Source: Cyclobacteriaceae bacterium | GTDB lineage: Bacteria; Bacteroidota; Bacteroidia; Cytophagales; Cyclobacteriaceae | Assembly: GCA_019694875.1 (NCBI GenBank) | Contig: JAIBBC010000002.1 | Coordinates: 372,001-436,000 of the forward strand | Direction: 5' to 3' | DNA: 64,000 nt | Shown: positions 1 through 9,292 of the stretch, piece by piece | Position numbering within the stretch: the stretch's first letter is position 1 | How the letters are laid out: each line of letters starts with the position of its first letter | Translations under genes and position numbers: made by a program | The notes under the pieces: model-generated | What the model was told of the DNA's origin: nothing | Databases searched by the model: none | The model's input: the letters and a program-made list of their open reading frames with translations, nothing else

Positions 1-2190
1 CAGGTAGAAGTATACGGTAGTTCCGTTAATCGTTTCAGAAAGGCCCGAAAAGTTGCCATCAGGGCTGTTGTCATTTTGTACTTGGGTTCCAATTGAGCCA
101 GCAACGGTAGATCGGTATAGGTATTCATCGGTAAATTGACTTCCTAGCCCCGTATAGTTAAATCCGATAGCTGTAATCGTTTGGGTTCCGTTTGATGTAA
201 CGGAAAATCCGGTTAGAACCTGCGTAGAAGATCCTGCTGATAATACGTTGCTTGAAATGACTGGTGCTGTTCCTGCTGTAATTTCTGTAAACGTGGCTGT
301 AGCTAACCCAAAACTATAATTTGTACCCGTTGCGGTTCCTGTGGCAACTCCGCCACCCGTGGTAATTGTAACATTTGCAGGAGCAAGAGAGGGCTGAACT
401 GCTGTTGTTGCACCTGTCACTGTAGGATCGATATCAACAATCAGGAAATAATTTGTTCCTGCTGTCGTGATATTTTGGCTAAGCCCTGTTATGGCCACCT
501 GGGTAGCTGAAGGTGTGAATGTAAGTCCGCCAATCGGAGCGGAGTTATCACCAGCTGTTGCATAGCTTGCATCGGTCGATGTAATCAATCTATAGTTACT
601 CCATTTGGATGAAGGAGTGCTGCTTAGCTGAACGTTTAATACCGTTACGGTCTGGCTCGCGGTTGAGGTGAGGGAAAATCCAAACACACCCTGGTTAGAT
701 GCACCCGCGATTAACGGAGAAGCTGCCAAACCAGTGGAGAGATTTGCAATGGTGAGCGCAGGAGCAAAGCTATATGTGTTTCCTGTAGCAGTACCGGTTG
801 CAATTCCTCCTCCTGTAGTGATGGTGACATTCCCTGCACCTAACGATGGGATTATATTGCCTGTTCCCGTTGTAACGGTTGACGCGACATCAATAACTAA
901 GAAGTAGTTTGTACCGGAGGTAATTACTTCGCTTAATCCGGTAATGGCTACTTGCGTGGCAGAAGGTGTAAACGTAAGACCTCCAATGGGTGCTGAGTTG
1001 TCGCCAGCCGTAGCATAGCTGGCATCGGTGGAACGAATTAAACGATAGTTGGTCCACTTTGAAGCCGGTGTACTGCTGAGTTGAACGTTAACAACCGTAA
1101 CTGTTTGGCTGCCGCCCGATGTCAGGGAGAAACCAAAAACTCCTTGATTTGTTGTTCCCGCAATTAGCGGGTCAGAAGCTAAGCCGGTTGTTAGATTGGC
1201 GATTGTCAATAACGGTGCAAACGAATAGGCAGTTCCGGTAGCCGTTCCGGTAAACGTACCTGTGGTAGCAGTCGCATTTGCTGATCCTAACGAAGGCGTA
1301 ACGGCAGTTGTACTTCCATTTACGGCTGCATTAACATCGGCTACCAAAAAGAAATTTGTGCCCGAAGTTGTTATACTTTGCGATAAGCCGGTGATTTGAA
1401 TTTCGGTGGCCGTTGCATTAAAGGTTAATCCGCCAATCGCTGCCGAGTTGTCGCCTGTTGTTGCAAAGCTGTTATCGGTAGACGTAATCAATGCGAACGA
1501 TGACCATTTACCAATTGTCGTGCTACTGGTTTGAATATTAAGCGTTGATAAGTTTTGTGTGCCATCCGAGGTTAACGAGAAACCAAAAACCCCCTGACCT
1601 GTAGCACCAGCCTGTAGAGGAGATGCTGCGAGTCCGGTCGACAGGTTAGCAATAGTAGTTTGAGGAGGTGTTAATGTATAGGTTGATCCGGTGATCGTTG
1701 ACCCGGTTGTTGTACCGGTTGAAAGCACAACCCCGGTACTTGCAAGCGAAGGAGTTGTTGAGCCGGTTGCTGCAGGAGCGACATCCACAACAATAAAGAA
1801 ATACTCATCGTCAGCCGCTGCCGTAGCGCCATCAAAGTTTGTTAATGGAGCGCCTGTAAAGGAAATGTCGGTTGCTGATATTGTTCCCGAGGCGATCTGA
1901 GTTTCAGTACCCACACCGCTGAACGTTGCATCCGTTGATTCGTACAACCGGGCGTTAGTGAATTTACCGACCGGTGTCGGGGTCATTGCTACAGTTATGG
2001 TCGTTACCGTATTGCCGCCTCCCGCAGCCTTCGTCAGCTGTACGCCCAAAATGGCGATGTTGTTTGTGCCGGAGATTTGGGCAGCACCCGAAAGACCGCC
2101 CGTTGCGGCCGTCATGCTTACGGCCTGGGAAAATGCTGCGGTTGTTGAGAGTAGGAGTAATGCAATAAGATGAAGTACACGTTTATTCAT
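1..2190 (-). CDS. Giant secreted repetitive protein, 3' end outside the window
   Basis: An open frame of 730 codons starts at the ATG complementary to 2188-2190 and runs off the left edge without a stop. The product opens with a clear signal peptide (MNKRVLHLIALLLLSTTAA, likely cut before FSQ). The rest is rich in Thr, Ser, Gly, Ala and Asn and made of tandem modules of about 150 residues. Each module carries recognisable blocks such as GVFGFSLTS, KW(S/T)..(R/A)LI.STD, IGGLTF and NYFL(V/I).D(V/I). The first module (about residues 22-160) is divergent. I do not recognise the repeat family; it reads like beta-sandwich modules of a surface adhesin. It is the last visible gene of the minus-strand operon, 51 bp after the lipoprotein gene. 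Type IX secretion is possible, but the C-terminus that would show a sorting domain is not visible. Confidence 0.85.
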   Translation of the reverse strand, partial: MNKRVLHLIALLLLSTTAAFSQAVSMTAATGGLSGAAQISGTNNIAILGVQLTKAAGGGNTVTTITVAMTPTPVGKFTNARLYESTDATFSGVGTETQIASGTISATDISFTGAPLTNFDGATAAADDEYFFIVVDVAPAATGSTTPSLASTGVVLSTGTTTGSTITGSTYTLTPPQTTIANLSTGLAASPLQAGATGQGVFGFSLTSDGTQNLSTLNIQTSSTTIGKWSSFALITSTDNSFATTGDNSAAIGGLTFNATATEIQITGLSQSITTSGTNFFLVADVNAAVNGSTTAVTPSLGSANATATTGTFTGTATGTAYSFAPLLTIANLTTGLASDPLIAGTTNQGVFGFSLTSGGSQTVTVVNVQLSSTPASKWTNYRLIRSTDASYATAGDNSAPIGGLTFTPSATQVAITGLSEVITSGTNYFLVIDVASTVTTGTGNIIPSLGAGNVTITTGGGIATGTATGNTYSFAPALTIANLSTGLAASPLIAGASNQGVFGFSLTSTASQTVTVLNVQLSSTPSSKWSNYRLITSTDASYATAGDNSAPIGGLTFTPSATQVAITGLSQNITTAGTNYFLIVDIDPTVTGATTAVQPSLAPANVTITTGGGVATGTATGTNYSFGLATATFTEITAGTAPVISSNVLSAGSSTQVLTGFSVTSNGTQTITAIGFNYTGLGSQFTDEYLYRSTVAGSIGTQVQNDNSPDGNFSGLSETINGTTVYFYL
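300..1655 (-). repeat. Three tandem ~450-bp repeat units inside the repetitive surface protein gene
   Basis: The same diverged block recurs with a constant step. The string around caatcgg at 531 recurs as caatggg at 984 and caatcgc at 1434, steps of 453 and 450 bp. Flanking text (gagttgtcgcc, tagcatagct, gttagcaatag-like stretches) recurs in the same order in each unit. The units are roughly 300-752, 753-1205 and 1206-1655, each about 150 codons. They differ at many third positions, so they are old duplications kept in frame rather than a recent expansion. Confidence 0.8.
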
Positions 2191-2241
2191 AACGAATAGT
2201 GATTTCAGATAAGTGGTTATTAAAATTCGAAAGCGACAAAC

Positions 2242-3567
2242 CTATTTGGTGATGTCGCCTTTTTTGTCAGTTTTTATTAAGAAGATTGATGAGAATCCGC
2301 CAACGGTATTGGTACCGCAAATCAAAATCTCGCCTGTTGGCAATTCACGAATCGCACTCGGTACCTGATCGCCAGAACCGCCCATTGTTTTTTGCCATTC
2401 AGGTTCGCCAAATGCATCAATTTTGATCAACCAGATGTCTTTTCCGTTACCGGATGAAAGCTCTGTATATCCCGCGATCACATAGCCGCCATCTTTGGTT
2501 GATGTAATCGTTTCACCACCGTCCTGGATAGCTGATTCATTTTCGTTGTCAAGTGGGTCAACGCCTGTGCGGCCATCAAAGAAGCGGATGCTTTCGGGAA
2601 TAATATTTCCTGATGCATTGGCACGAACGAAAAACAAATTGCTTTTTGAACCATTGGTTTCAATGCTGTAACGACCGGTAATACCAAATCCAAAGGCAGG
2701 TGTTTCTGCCGCGCTGATATCGCCCGGTACGAATAACTGGTCGGTTGTCTGACCGAGCACACTAAAGTTGATGAATGTCGATTGCTCTTCGGCAACCGGT
2801 ACGCTGATGTAAGATTTATTAAATCCCCCCTGATCAACCGCCAAAGCTGTCGACCAGATTACCTTGCCATTGTTATAGATAAGGCTTTTGGAGTTTTGGT
2901 ACGTACGATCGTTGATGTCGTATTCAATCGACCAAACAGAATCGACTGCGCTGTTAAGCTGCATGAGAATTGTTTTTTGCGGAGCAGCCTGCTGACCAAC
3001 AACGCCTTCCTTGACTACGCCAAGTACAAAGACTTTTCCATCATCTGTCACGGTGAGTGTTTGCCCGAAGTAATCCTGCTTAACAGGATGTGAGGGGCTG
3101 ATCGCACGCTTATCAGATCGGAAATAGGTTTTCACGGGGGGGTAATCGAGATTCGCGTTTAACTGGAGCACCCTGAGCGAAGCAATCTCCGTGTTGGCGG
3201 CTTGTTCCGCAAAGGGATCGATTTTAATACTGTCGCCCACAATCACGTAACCATCAACCGTTCCGGTTCCGGAAATAACCGGCTTTATGGCCTTCCCTGT
3301 GCCTCCCGGGAAGCGATGCGGCTCGCCCACCTGATTCCCGTTTTCGTCTGTTTCGATGACAACCGTTACTACCAGGGTGTCGTTCACCTGCATGTTCCCC
3401 AGGACTACATAACCCCCGGGAATACTTTCCACCGAGGTTGCTGACAAGTTATACGCGCCATTGAAAAATTTGATAAAAGTTCTCCGGTCAGAGGGGTCTG
3501 CGTCTTCCAGATTAGAACAACCGATGACTACACTGAGGAAAAAAAGCGGAAGTAAAACCTTTCTCAT
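2242..3567 (-). CDS. Lipoprotein with beta-propeller-like repeats
   Basis: 441 residues. The N-terminus MRKVLLPLFFLSVVIGCSN is a lipoprotein signal with lipobox VIGC, so the protein is probably anchored in the outer membrane. The body has spaced repeats of the type GGYV(V/I)xG followed by a hydrophobic strand and TD.NG or KIDAFG (about residues 45-100, 355-400, 400-440). This is the pattern of Bacteroidota secreted propeller-like proteins that resemble delta-60 or Kelch-type repeats. No enzyme motif is visible. The start overlaps the stop of the upstream outer-membrane barrel gene by 4 bp (ATGA), so translation is probably coupled. A role as surface partner of that barrel is an inference from position. 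Confidence 0.8.
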   Translation of the reverse strand: MRKVLLPLFFLSVVIGCSNLEDADPSDRRTFIKFFNGAYNLSATSVESIPGGYVVLGNMQVNDTLVVTVVIETDENGNQVGEPHRFPGGTGKAIKPVISGTGTVDGYVIVGDSIKIDPFAEQAANTEIASLRVLQLNANLDYPPVKTYFRSDKRAISPSHPVKQDYFGQTLTVTDDGKVFVLGVVKEGVVGQQAAPQKTILMQLNSAVDSVWSIEYDINDRTYQNSKSLIYNNGKVIWSTALAVDQGGFNKSYISVPVAEEQSTFINFSVLGQTTDQLFVPGDISAAETPAFGFGITGRYSIETNGSKSNLFFVRANASGNIIPESIRFFDGRTGVDPLDNENESAIQDGGETITSTKDGGYVIAGYTELSSGNGKDIWLIKIDAFGEPEWQKTMGGSGDQVPSAIRELPTGEILICGTNTVGGFSSIFLIKTDKKGDITK

Positions 3568-4655
3568 TTTCTGCGCTTGAGTTTTTTAGGATTGAAGATA
3601 TTCTGAATGTAACCCGCTGAAATTCCAAGTGAAGAAACTTTAAAAACGGGATCAGCATAATTTAATTCCCACGTAATCTCCTGATTCTTATATGCTGATT
3701 CTTTCGAACTGATTTTTGTAAGGCCATGTAGATACCTGATCTCAGATACGATGTAACCTCCACCTACGCGCAACTTGATGCCTACTGCGGCCATTAAACT
3801 GATGTTCATTGAATTGCGTGAAGGTTTGAAATCGAAGGATTTTTCCTGAACGGAACTCTGTTCGTCCCGAACCTGCTCTCCGGTAATTTTTGAAGAAAGA
3901 AGATAATCGATCGCTACACCTCCGGATATATACGGGTTAAACTTATCGTTGAATTTAGAGCTGTTCTTAAAAGGTTTGTACTGAACGGCCAGCGGAACGC
4001 TCAGCCATGTTTGTGATTCAATGGCATCGGTTTCGTTTTTGAAACTGGCATCCGAACTGCCGTCTTCATTGAACCGCGTAAATACCTGGTTAAGACCAAA
4101 CCTTTTTTGGCTGTATAAGATTTCAGCGTGCAGGTTTAGCCGTTCGCTGAAGGGAACGTCACCAAAAACACCAAAGTTGATTCCGATCATTGGCTTGTAC
4201 TTGCTCTCCCCAGACAGGTCGCCCGCGGTTGCATTCTCCTTTACGTTTGGCCTTGCTGCATCAACACCCAGCTTTCCACCGATCCGGAAAATCGGAAGGG
4301 TTCGGAAAGTACGGTACAACGCAACAAATTCTGCCGGATCCACAGCTTCATTGATTTCGAAATATGGGTCCGTGCGAAGAATATTGAGCATAGCTTCATC
4401 GGCCTTCTCAGGCTCTTCCAGGTAGATGTAACTCAAACAAAGAATTTTGTACGCCTCAACCTTATCCTGCTTCGTGCTCATTTCCGCGATAACCTGGGGA
4501 CTCAATTGAGTTGGGATTTCATGTAACCGCCCCTGCTCGTACGTTGCGCGTGCCAGACGCAATTTTTGTCCTGCCGAAGGAGAGACCTGCGCAAAACCAC
4601 AGAACGAAACGAAAATTAAGGCAACGGGTAAAAGTCTTTTCATCGACCAGATCAT
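3564..4655 (-). CDS. Outer-membrane beta-barrel protein with N-terminal helical repeat region
   Basis: 363 residues. A signal peptide follows the internal start MKRLLPVALIFVSFCGFAQ. Residues of about 25-120 look like TPR-type helical pairs (KLRLARATYEQGRL, YKILCLSYIYLEEPEKADEAML). From about residue 120 to the end there are alternating strands with Gly and aromatic residues, ending in barrel-like strands (SSLGISAGYIQNIF), as in the OMP_b-brl_2/PorT-like barrel family. Two starts are possible: ATG at 4655, which overlaps the upstream stop as ATGA, and ATG at 4643, which gives the more normal signal peptide. The 4-bp overlaps at both ends put it firmly inside the STAND/TIR operon. Its natural partner would be a periplasmic or inner-membrane protein of the same operon (inference). 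Confidence 0.8.
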   Translation of the reverse strand: MIWSMKRLLPVALIFVSFCGFAQVSPSAGQKLRLARATYEQGRLHEIPTQLSPQVIAEMSTKQDKVEAYKILCLSYIYLEEPEKADEAMLNILRTDPYFEINEAVDPAEFVALYRTFRTLPIFRIGGKLGVDAARPNVKENATAGDLSGESKYKPMIGINFGVFGDVPFSERLNLHAEILYSQKRFGLNQVFTRFNEDGSSDASFKNETDAIESQTWLSVPLAVQYKPFKNSSKFNDKFNPYISGGVAIDYLLSSKITGEQVRDEQSSVQEKSFDFKPSRNSMNISLMAAVGIKLRVGGGYIVSEIRYLHGLTKISSKESAYKNQEITWELNYADPVFKVSSLGISAGYIQNIFNPKKLKRRK

Positions 4656-7600
4656 TTAATATTAGAACATGTTTTTTCCTTTGGCATTTCATCCATTTTT
4701 CCAACGAACGTGGTCCACTCATCATCCGTCATGTTACGTTTGATGAATTCGGAACAAAGGATGTTTGCCATCGTGGTGATCTTTGTAGGATAAGCCCAGA
4801 TACTTTCTTCGTTTGCAGTTACGAAGTTGGCATCTGTTGCGCTGCGTTTAATAACCTGACGTGCGCTCTGTAGTCCTACCATAACCTGTTCATCGTTCGG
4901 GGTAAAGGCAATCGTCCAAACCCAGTCGCCATGACCCTTTAACTGGATTGGCTGAACGTTAAGCTTATTCAGATTCCAGAGCCTTACGCTCTTATCCTTA
5001 CTGGCAGATGCAAAGAAACTGGCTCCGTGATTGTATTTAATTTGCTCGATAGGACCTTCGTGGCCCGGCAAATTTTTAATCACTGAATTGCTTACCGTAC
5101 TGATAACGCGCAACAAACCATCTGTATCACCGATGATTAATTGTTCGGCTTTTGGATGCCAGCATACGGCCGTAAGGTGCGTGTTCGTGCGGGTACGCAA
5201 GTCGATTTTTGTAACTGCGTAGTTGTTTGAGATATCCCAGATGTACAGGATACCATCTTCCCCTGCACCCGCCAGTTTTCTGCCATCATAGCTCAAATCG
5301 ATTGAGTTGATCTTCACCGGAGGCTTAACAACTTCTTTGGCTGTATTCAGGTCGGAGTATTTGATACTGCGACCTGCATTGTCACGAACATAGACTCCTT
5401 TGCCGTCTGGTGTAAAGTGAACGTTCTCGATTGAATTCGTAAACCCGTACACTTTCTTAGGGGCCGACATGTTTTTCAAATCATACACATTGATGAAGTT
5501 GTTTTGCTCATCGGGTGTGTATAGTCCGGCAGCTACCAGAACAGTTTCTGATGGATTCACATCCATGGAGTAAACCTGATAGTTCGGATTGCCAAGTTTG
5601 TCAACCAATACTTCTGCAGGCCACTGTCCGTTTACATGTTTCCATTTGATGATCTTGCCGTCACTGCCGCCTGAGTAGATGTTATCATCTTTGGCAAGTG
5701 TGATCAACGCACGCGCTGCACCCAGTTCATGGCCAATCAAGCTTTTTGTTAATCCATGGTCACGTGTGCGCAAGGCAGCAAGCAATCCGTTATAGATGTC
5801 ATCATCATATTCTTCACCTTCATACTTCGTGTTGAAGAGATATGCCTGCTGAGCCAGCAAAGATTGCAATTCAGGTTCGCTGCTTAATTCTTTCGACTTA
5901 AGTGCCATGGCCTTTGCCTGAGAGAGGTAGCTTCGTTTTGTGGCTTCTGCACGGGCGATGTTTGCCTTCTCTTCGTTACTTTTCGCCAACGCCTCGTTTG
6001 TTTTTGCGGTCTTTTCATTTTGCTGCGCCAACAGTCGTTGCTTTTGCGCTTCTGCTTCCTGACGTTTTGCTTCAGCTTCATTTTGTTCAGCAATAGCTTT
6101 TTGTTCAAGAGCATCTTTTCGTGCTTGCTCAGCAGCTAGTCGCTGCCTGTCGGCATCTTCTTTTGCGGCAATAGCGGCTTCTTTTTGTTCATCGGCAAGC
6201 TTCTGTGCAGCTTTTGCAAGGGCTTCCTGACGCTTAGCTTCAACTAAGTTTCTGTCTGCCTCCAGTTTTTGCACGAAGGCATAGATCAGGAAGAGAATTG
6301 AAATGATTGTTGCGGTAGCCAGCACAAGCGCAGTTCTTCTCGCGCGCTGAAGCTTGCGCTTCTGCTCGAGTTCTTTAATACGCTGTTCAGTCTCAAATTC
6401 TTTCTTCGAGTATTCGAGGAACACCAGTGTGCGCTCAAAGGCAGGATGGTAGCGCTGACCCCAAACCAACGTTGGCTTGTGTTTCGCCTGCCAGTTCAAA
6501 GCCAATTGCAAATCGGGTGGTCTCCAAAGGCCGGCTTTGCCTACCTGGTACATACTTGCAGCTTCCGCTAAGCGGATATACATCTGTACCGCTTCCGCTT
6601 CATCGTCAACCCAGTTTTTCAGGCGTACCCAGATACGCATCAAACTTTCGTGCGAGATATCGACCATCGATTTCGAAGAAATCGGAGTGCCGAAAGCAGG
6701 AGTCAATAACGATCTTCCCGGTTCACGGAATTTTTCAATTACATCAATTACTTCTTCTTCCGAGCAATCGGCAATCGCAGCAATCTCATTTAAACGTGTC
6801 GGGCGCCTGATGCCGAAGTTTTCACCACGCTTTTCCGTGATCGCCTTAAAAAGAATTTCGCAAATACGCTTCTGATCATCGGTCAGTTCATCGAATGCTT
6901 CGTTGGCGTGCATCGACAACGCCTCCGCCATCGTACCGATCGCCTCATAGTGCTTCAGGTCGACCTGTTCTTCTTCGTAGTCGCGGTATAACGACCAATA
7001 GCTCCATGTACGCATCAGTGCGTGCTGGAGAATCGGAAGCTGATCGGGGTTGTCACCCAAATCATTTAACAATTGCTGTACGAGACGCGGAGTTATTTTC
7101 GCTCCACCCACGGCTACCGGTCCTTCAATCGCTCTGCGCTTTTGTTCGCGTGTCAATTGCGGAATCAGGTAATGGCTGTCGTTGATCTTTCTTGTTAGTT
7201 CAGGAAACTGCGCACAATCACCGATAAAGTCAGAACGCATGGTGATCGCAACATAAATCGGAGAGTCAGGATAATTGATCGCTTCGATCAACAGGTTAAC
7301 GAAGGCCAGCGTCTCGTTAACCGAGTTGGGATCGGTGCTGTCTTTAAAGCGGAACAATTCTTCAAACTGGTCGACCAGGATCAAATAATTGACATCACTT
7401 GATCTGCGCGACTGCTCAACCGCTTCAACGAGTCCCAACGAGCTGCTTCGCAACAATGTTGAGAAAATCGTTCGTTTAATCTTCTTTTCTTCCGGATCGG
7501 CATCCAGGTACTCTTTGTTGTTTTTCAACAACGATTCCGCCAGGTTATCAATCGGACCCGCACCGGGACGTGTTACTATAACTTCCCAGTTCGGACTTGC

Positions 7601-7834
7601 ATCGGTGAGGAAACCTCCGTAAAGAATGGGAAGAACTCCGCAGTAAATGAATGAAGACTTACCGCTACCGCTGGGTCCGATAACACCTACGAACCGGCTT
7701 TTCGAAAGCTTGAGAAGAACCTCATCGCTTTGTCCTTCGCGTCCGAAGAACAAGTGACTCTCCTCAATTTTAAAAGGACGTAACCCGGGGAAGGGGTTTA
7801 AGGTCGATACCTTTTCGTCAACTTGCTGTGCCAT
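4652..7834 (-). CDS. Membrane-anchored STAND NTPase (nSTAND1) with coiled coil and WD40 propeller
   Basis: 1060 residues. The start NPFPGLRPF....LFFGRE (13-32) is the hallmark of nSTAND1 NTPases. Walker A is GPSGSGKS (53-60), Walker B is LILVDQFEEL (151-160), and the downstream VDISHESLMRIW (391-402) is also typical of the family. A strongly basic stretch (KRKLQRARR, 492-500) precedes one hydrophobic helix (501-521). A long Ala/Glu/Lys/Gln coiled coil follows (about 525-655), then a WD40 propeller (about 690-1040; SGGSDGKIIKWKH, GAGEDGILYIWD, SASKDKSVRLWN). STAND proteins are ATP-driven switches that assemble on ligand sensing. By the positive-inside rule the NTPase is cytoplasmic and the coiled coil and propeller are periplasmic, which is unusual. 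It lies 4 bp after the TIR gene and overlaps the barrel gene by 4 bp. Confidence 0.9.
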   Translation of the reverse strand: MAQQVDEKVSTLNPFPGLRPFKIEESHLFFGREGQSDEVLLKLSKSRFVGVIGPSGSGKSSFIYCGVLPILYGGFLTDASPNWEVIVTRPGAGPIDNLAESLLKNNKEYLDADPEEKKIKRTIFSTLLRSSSLGLVEAVEQSRRSSDVNYLILVDQFEELFRFKDSTDPNSVNETLAFVNLLIEAINYPDSPIYVAITMRSDFIGDCAQFPELTRKINDSHYLIPQLTREQKRRAIEGPVAVGGAKITPRLVQQLLNDLGDNPDQLPILQHALMRTWSYWSLYRDYEEEQVDLKHYEAIGTMAEALSMHANEAFDELTDDQKRICEILFKAITEKRGENFGIRRPTRLNEIAAIADCSEEEVIDVIEKFREPGRSLLTPAFGTPISSKSMVDISHESLMRIWVRLKNWVDDEAEAVQMYIRLAEAASMYQVGKAGLWRPPDLQLALNWQAKHKPTLVWGQRYHPAFERTLVFLEYSKKEFETEQRIKELEQKRKLQRARRTALVLATATIISILFLIYAFVQKLEADRNLVEAKRQEALAKAAQKLADEQKEAAIAAKEDADRQRLAAEQARKDALEQKAIAEQNEAEAKRQEAEAQKQRLLAQQNEKTAKTNEALAKSNEEKANIARAEATKRSYLSQAKAMALKSKELSSEPELQSLLAQQAYLFNTKYEGEEYDDDIYNGLLAALRTRDHGLTKSLIGHELGAARALITLAKDDNIYSGGSDGKIIKWKHVNGQWPAEVLVDKLGNPNYQVYSMDVNPSETVLVAAGLYTPDEQNNFINVYDLKNMSAPKKVYGFTNSIENVHFTPDGKGVYVRDNAGRSIKYSDLNTAKEVVKPPVKINSIDLSYDGRKLAGAGEDGILYIWDISNNYAVTKIDLRTRTNTHLTAVCWHPKAEQLIIGDTDGLLRVISTVSNSVIKNLPGHEGPIEQIKYNHGASFFASASKDKSVRLWNLNKLNVQPIQLKGHGDWVWTIAFTPNDEQVMVGLQSARQVIKRSATDANFVTANEESIWAYPTKITTMANILCSEFIKRNMTDDEWTTFVGKMDEMPKEKTCSNIK

Positions 7835-7838
7835 AATG

Positions 7839-9281
7839 TTAAGCGTTAAATTCTGCTAATAAAGATTTTATGGATTTTTCGGAGTCGCGGGGATCACTTT
7901 CCACAATCCGAACATTCTGATTTTTAAATGCATCAAGATTAACGGCCGCACCCGGAGTGGTGAGTACCGCTTTGCCTTTGATCGGTTTCTTTCTTCCAAA
8001 GCCCGGGGCTTTCAACAGATCAAGCACTTTCATGCGCACCCATTGATCGTTCACCTTGCCTTTATAGATGATGGCTGCATCAAAGTTTCTGAGATTCTCG
8101 ATATGCTTCTGCCGCAGATCAAGCAACTCGCCCTCAAATTCAGGTATAAGAACTTTGTAGCCCGACTTTTCAATGGCATCAATCAACGGTTTAACATCGT
8201 TGTGATCTACACGATCGTGCACGAGGTAAACCGATTTTCCACCGGTATCTTCCAGTGCACGTTTTTCATGTGTATCCAGAAGTTCTTCGCGAACGATGTT
8301 TTTAAAGTCTTCCAACGGAGTCTGAAGAATTTCAGCGCCTTCCTGCGCATCGGTATCACGCTTGATGTTATCGATGAATGCCTTCTGGCGTTCGCTAGCG
8401 TTGTTTAGCGTAGGAGAGATCCAGATCAATCGTGAAAACTGATCTTTACCAACCTTCTGACTTTTTTCTGCTGCAAACTTGTTTTGTAAATCAACAATCG
8501 AGCGATCGGCACCATCCGGAATTTCTCCATACGCACTTCCGATCAGGTGAATGGAGAGGCTTGCATCTTCAATGTCTCTGCGTACAATTTTTTCGAGGTC
8601 GGTCGCGAAGCCTGGCAGGGTTTGATTCGGCAACACAATGTAGCCATGACGCTGAAGCTCGCGTTTGATAATGTTTCGCTGAACAGAAAGGTCGTGTCCG
8701 GTTTCAGCGAGGTAAATGGTTTTGCGCTTGTAAATGTTTTTTACTTCCGACTTTGAAGCACCATCGCGCAGCTGAACCAGTGTGTCGAAAATATCGTACG
8801 CCAGGTCAACCATCTTCATCCAGTACTGGCGTTCAGCTTCATTGCTGAAGTAGTCGGCATACTCGCGAACTTCACCGGATTCGGTGTCCAGCTGGTACAT
8901 CTCGTAGCCAATCAACTCGCGGAGGCGCGGAGGTTGTTCCATAACCGACAGCGGAGCTTTGAAAACTTTGAATACGCGGTTGCGGGTTTTGCCGGAAGCA
9001 TCAATGGCTTTGAAAAATGTTTCGAGGTTATCGAGGCACTGACCTGATTTAATGAAATCCTGCGACAGCAAACTTACGGCAACCGCAGCGTTATCAAGCT
9101 TGGGTGACGCCATGTTGTCGAATTCGCTTTTCAAAAGAACTTTCGGCTTATCGCCAAGCACCTGGGTAAGCATAAGTTCAAGGAAACGCTTGAACTGTGT
9201 TACCCAGCCGGCTTGTCCGCCCGGCCCTTTTTCATTGTCGCGGTCAGCAAATAATACGAGTACGTCTACTTCAAAATTCAT
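7839..9281 (-). CDS. Protein with three TIR-like domains
   Basis: 480 residues, no signal peptide or membrane helix. Three Rossmann-like TIR/TIR-like units can be read: about 1-170 (VDVLVLFADRDN at the first strand, AVAVSLLSQDFIKSGQC at the DD-loop region), about 185-335 (TIYLAETGHDLSVQRNII, then IHLIGSAYGEIPDGADRSI, a pattern of TIR-like/DUF4062 proteins) and about 345-478 (SVYLVHDRVDHNDVKPLI, AAIIYKGKVNDQWVRMK). TIR domains act as adaptors or as NAD-cleaving effectors. In the first domain the position of the catalytic Glu of NADase TIRs appears to be Asn (Cys82-Leu-Asp-Asn), so an adaptor role is favoured, though my alignment is by eye. The gene lies between the transporter-like gene (11 bp) and the STAND gene (4 bp) in one operon. 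Confidence 0.75.
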   Translation of the reverse strand: MNFEVDVLVLFADRDNEKGPGGQAGWVTQFKRFLELMLTQVLGDKPKVLLKSEFDNMASPKLDNAAVAVSLLSQDFIKSGQCLDNLETFFKAIDASGKTRNRVFKVFKAPLSVMEQPPRLRELIGYEMYQLDTESGEVREYADYFSNEAERQYWMKMVDLAYDIFDTLVQLRDGASKSEVKNIYKRKTIYLAETGHDLSVQRNIIKRELQRHGYIVLPNQTLPGFATDLEKIVRRDIEDASLSIHLIGSAYGEIPDGADRSIVDLQNKFAAEKSQKVGKDQFSRLIWISPTLNNASERQKAFIDNIKRDTDAQEGAEILQTPLEDFKNIVREELLDTHEKRALEDTGGKSVYLVHDRVDHNDVKPLIDAIEKSGYKVLIPEFEGELLDLRQKHIENLRNFDAAIIYKGKVNDQWVRMKVLDLLKAPGFGRKKPIKGKAVLTTPGAAVNLDAFKNQNVRIVESDPRDSEKSIKSLLAEFNA

Positions 9282-9292
9282 TCTTTCTAGGG

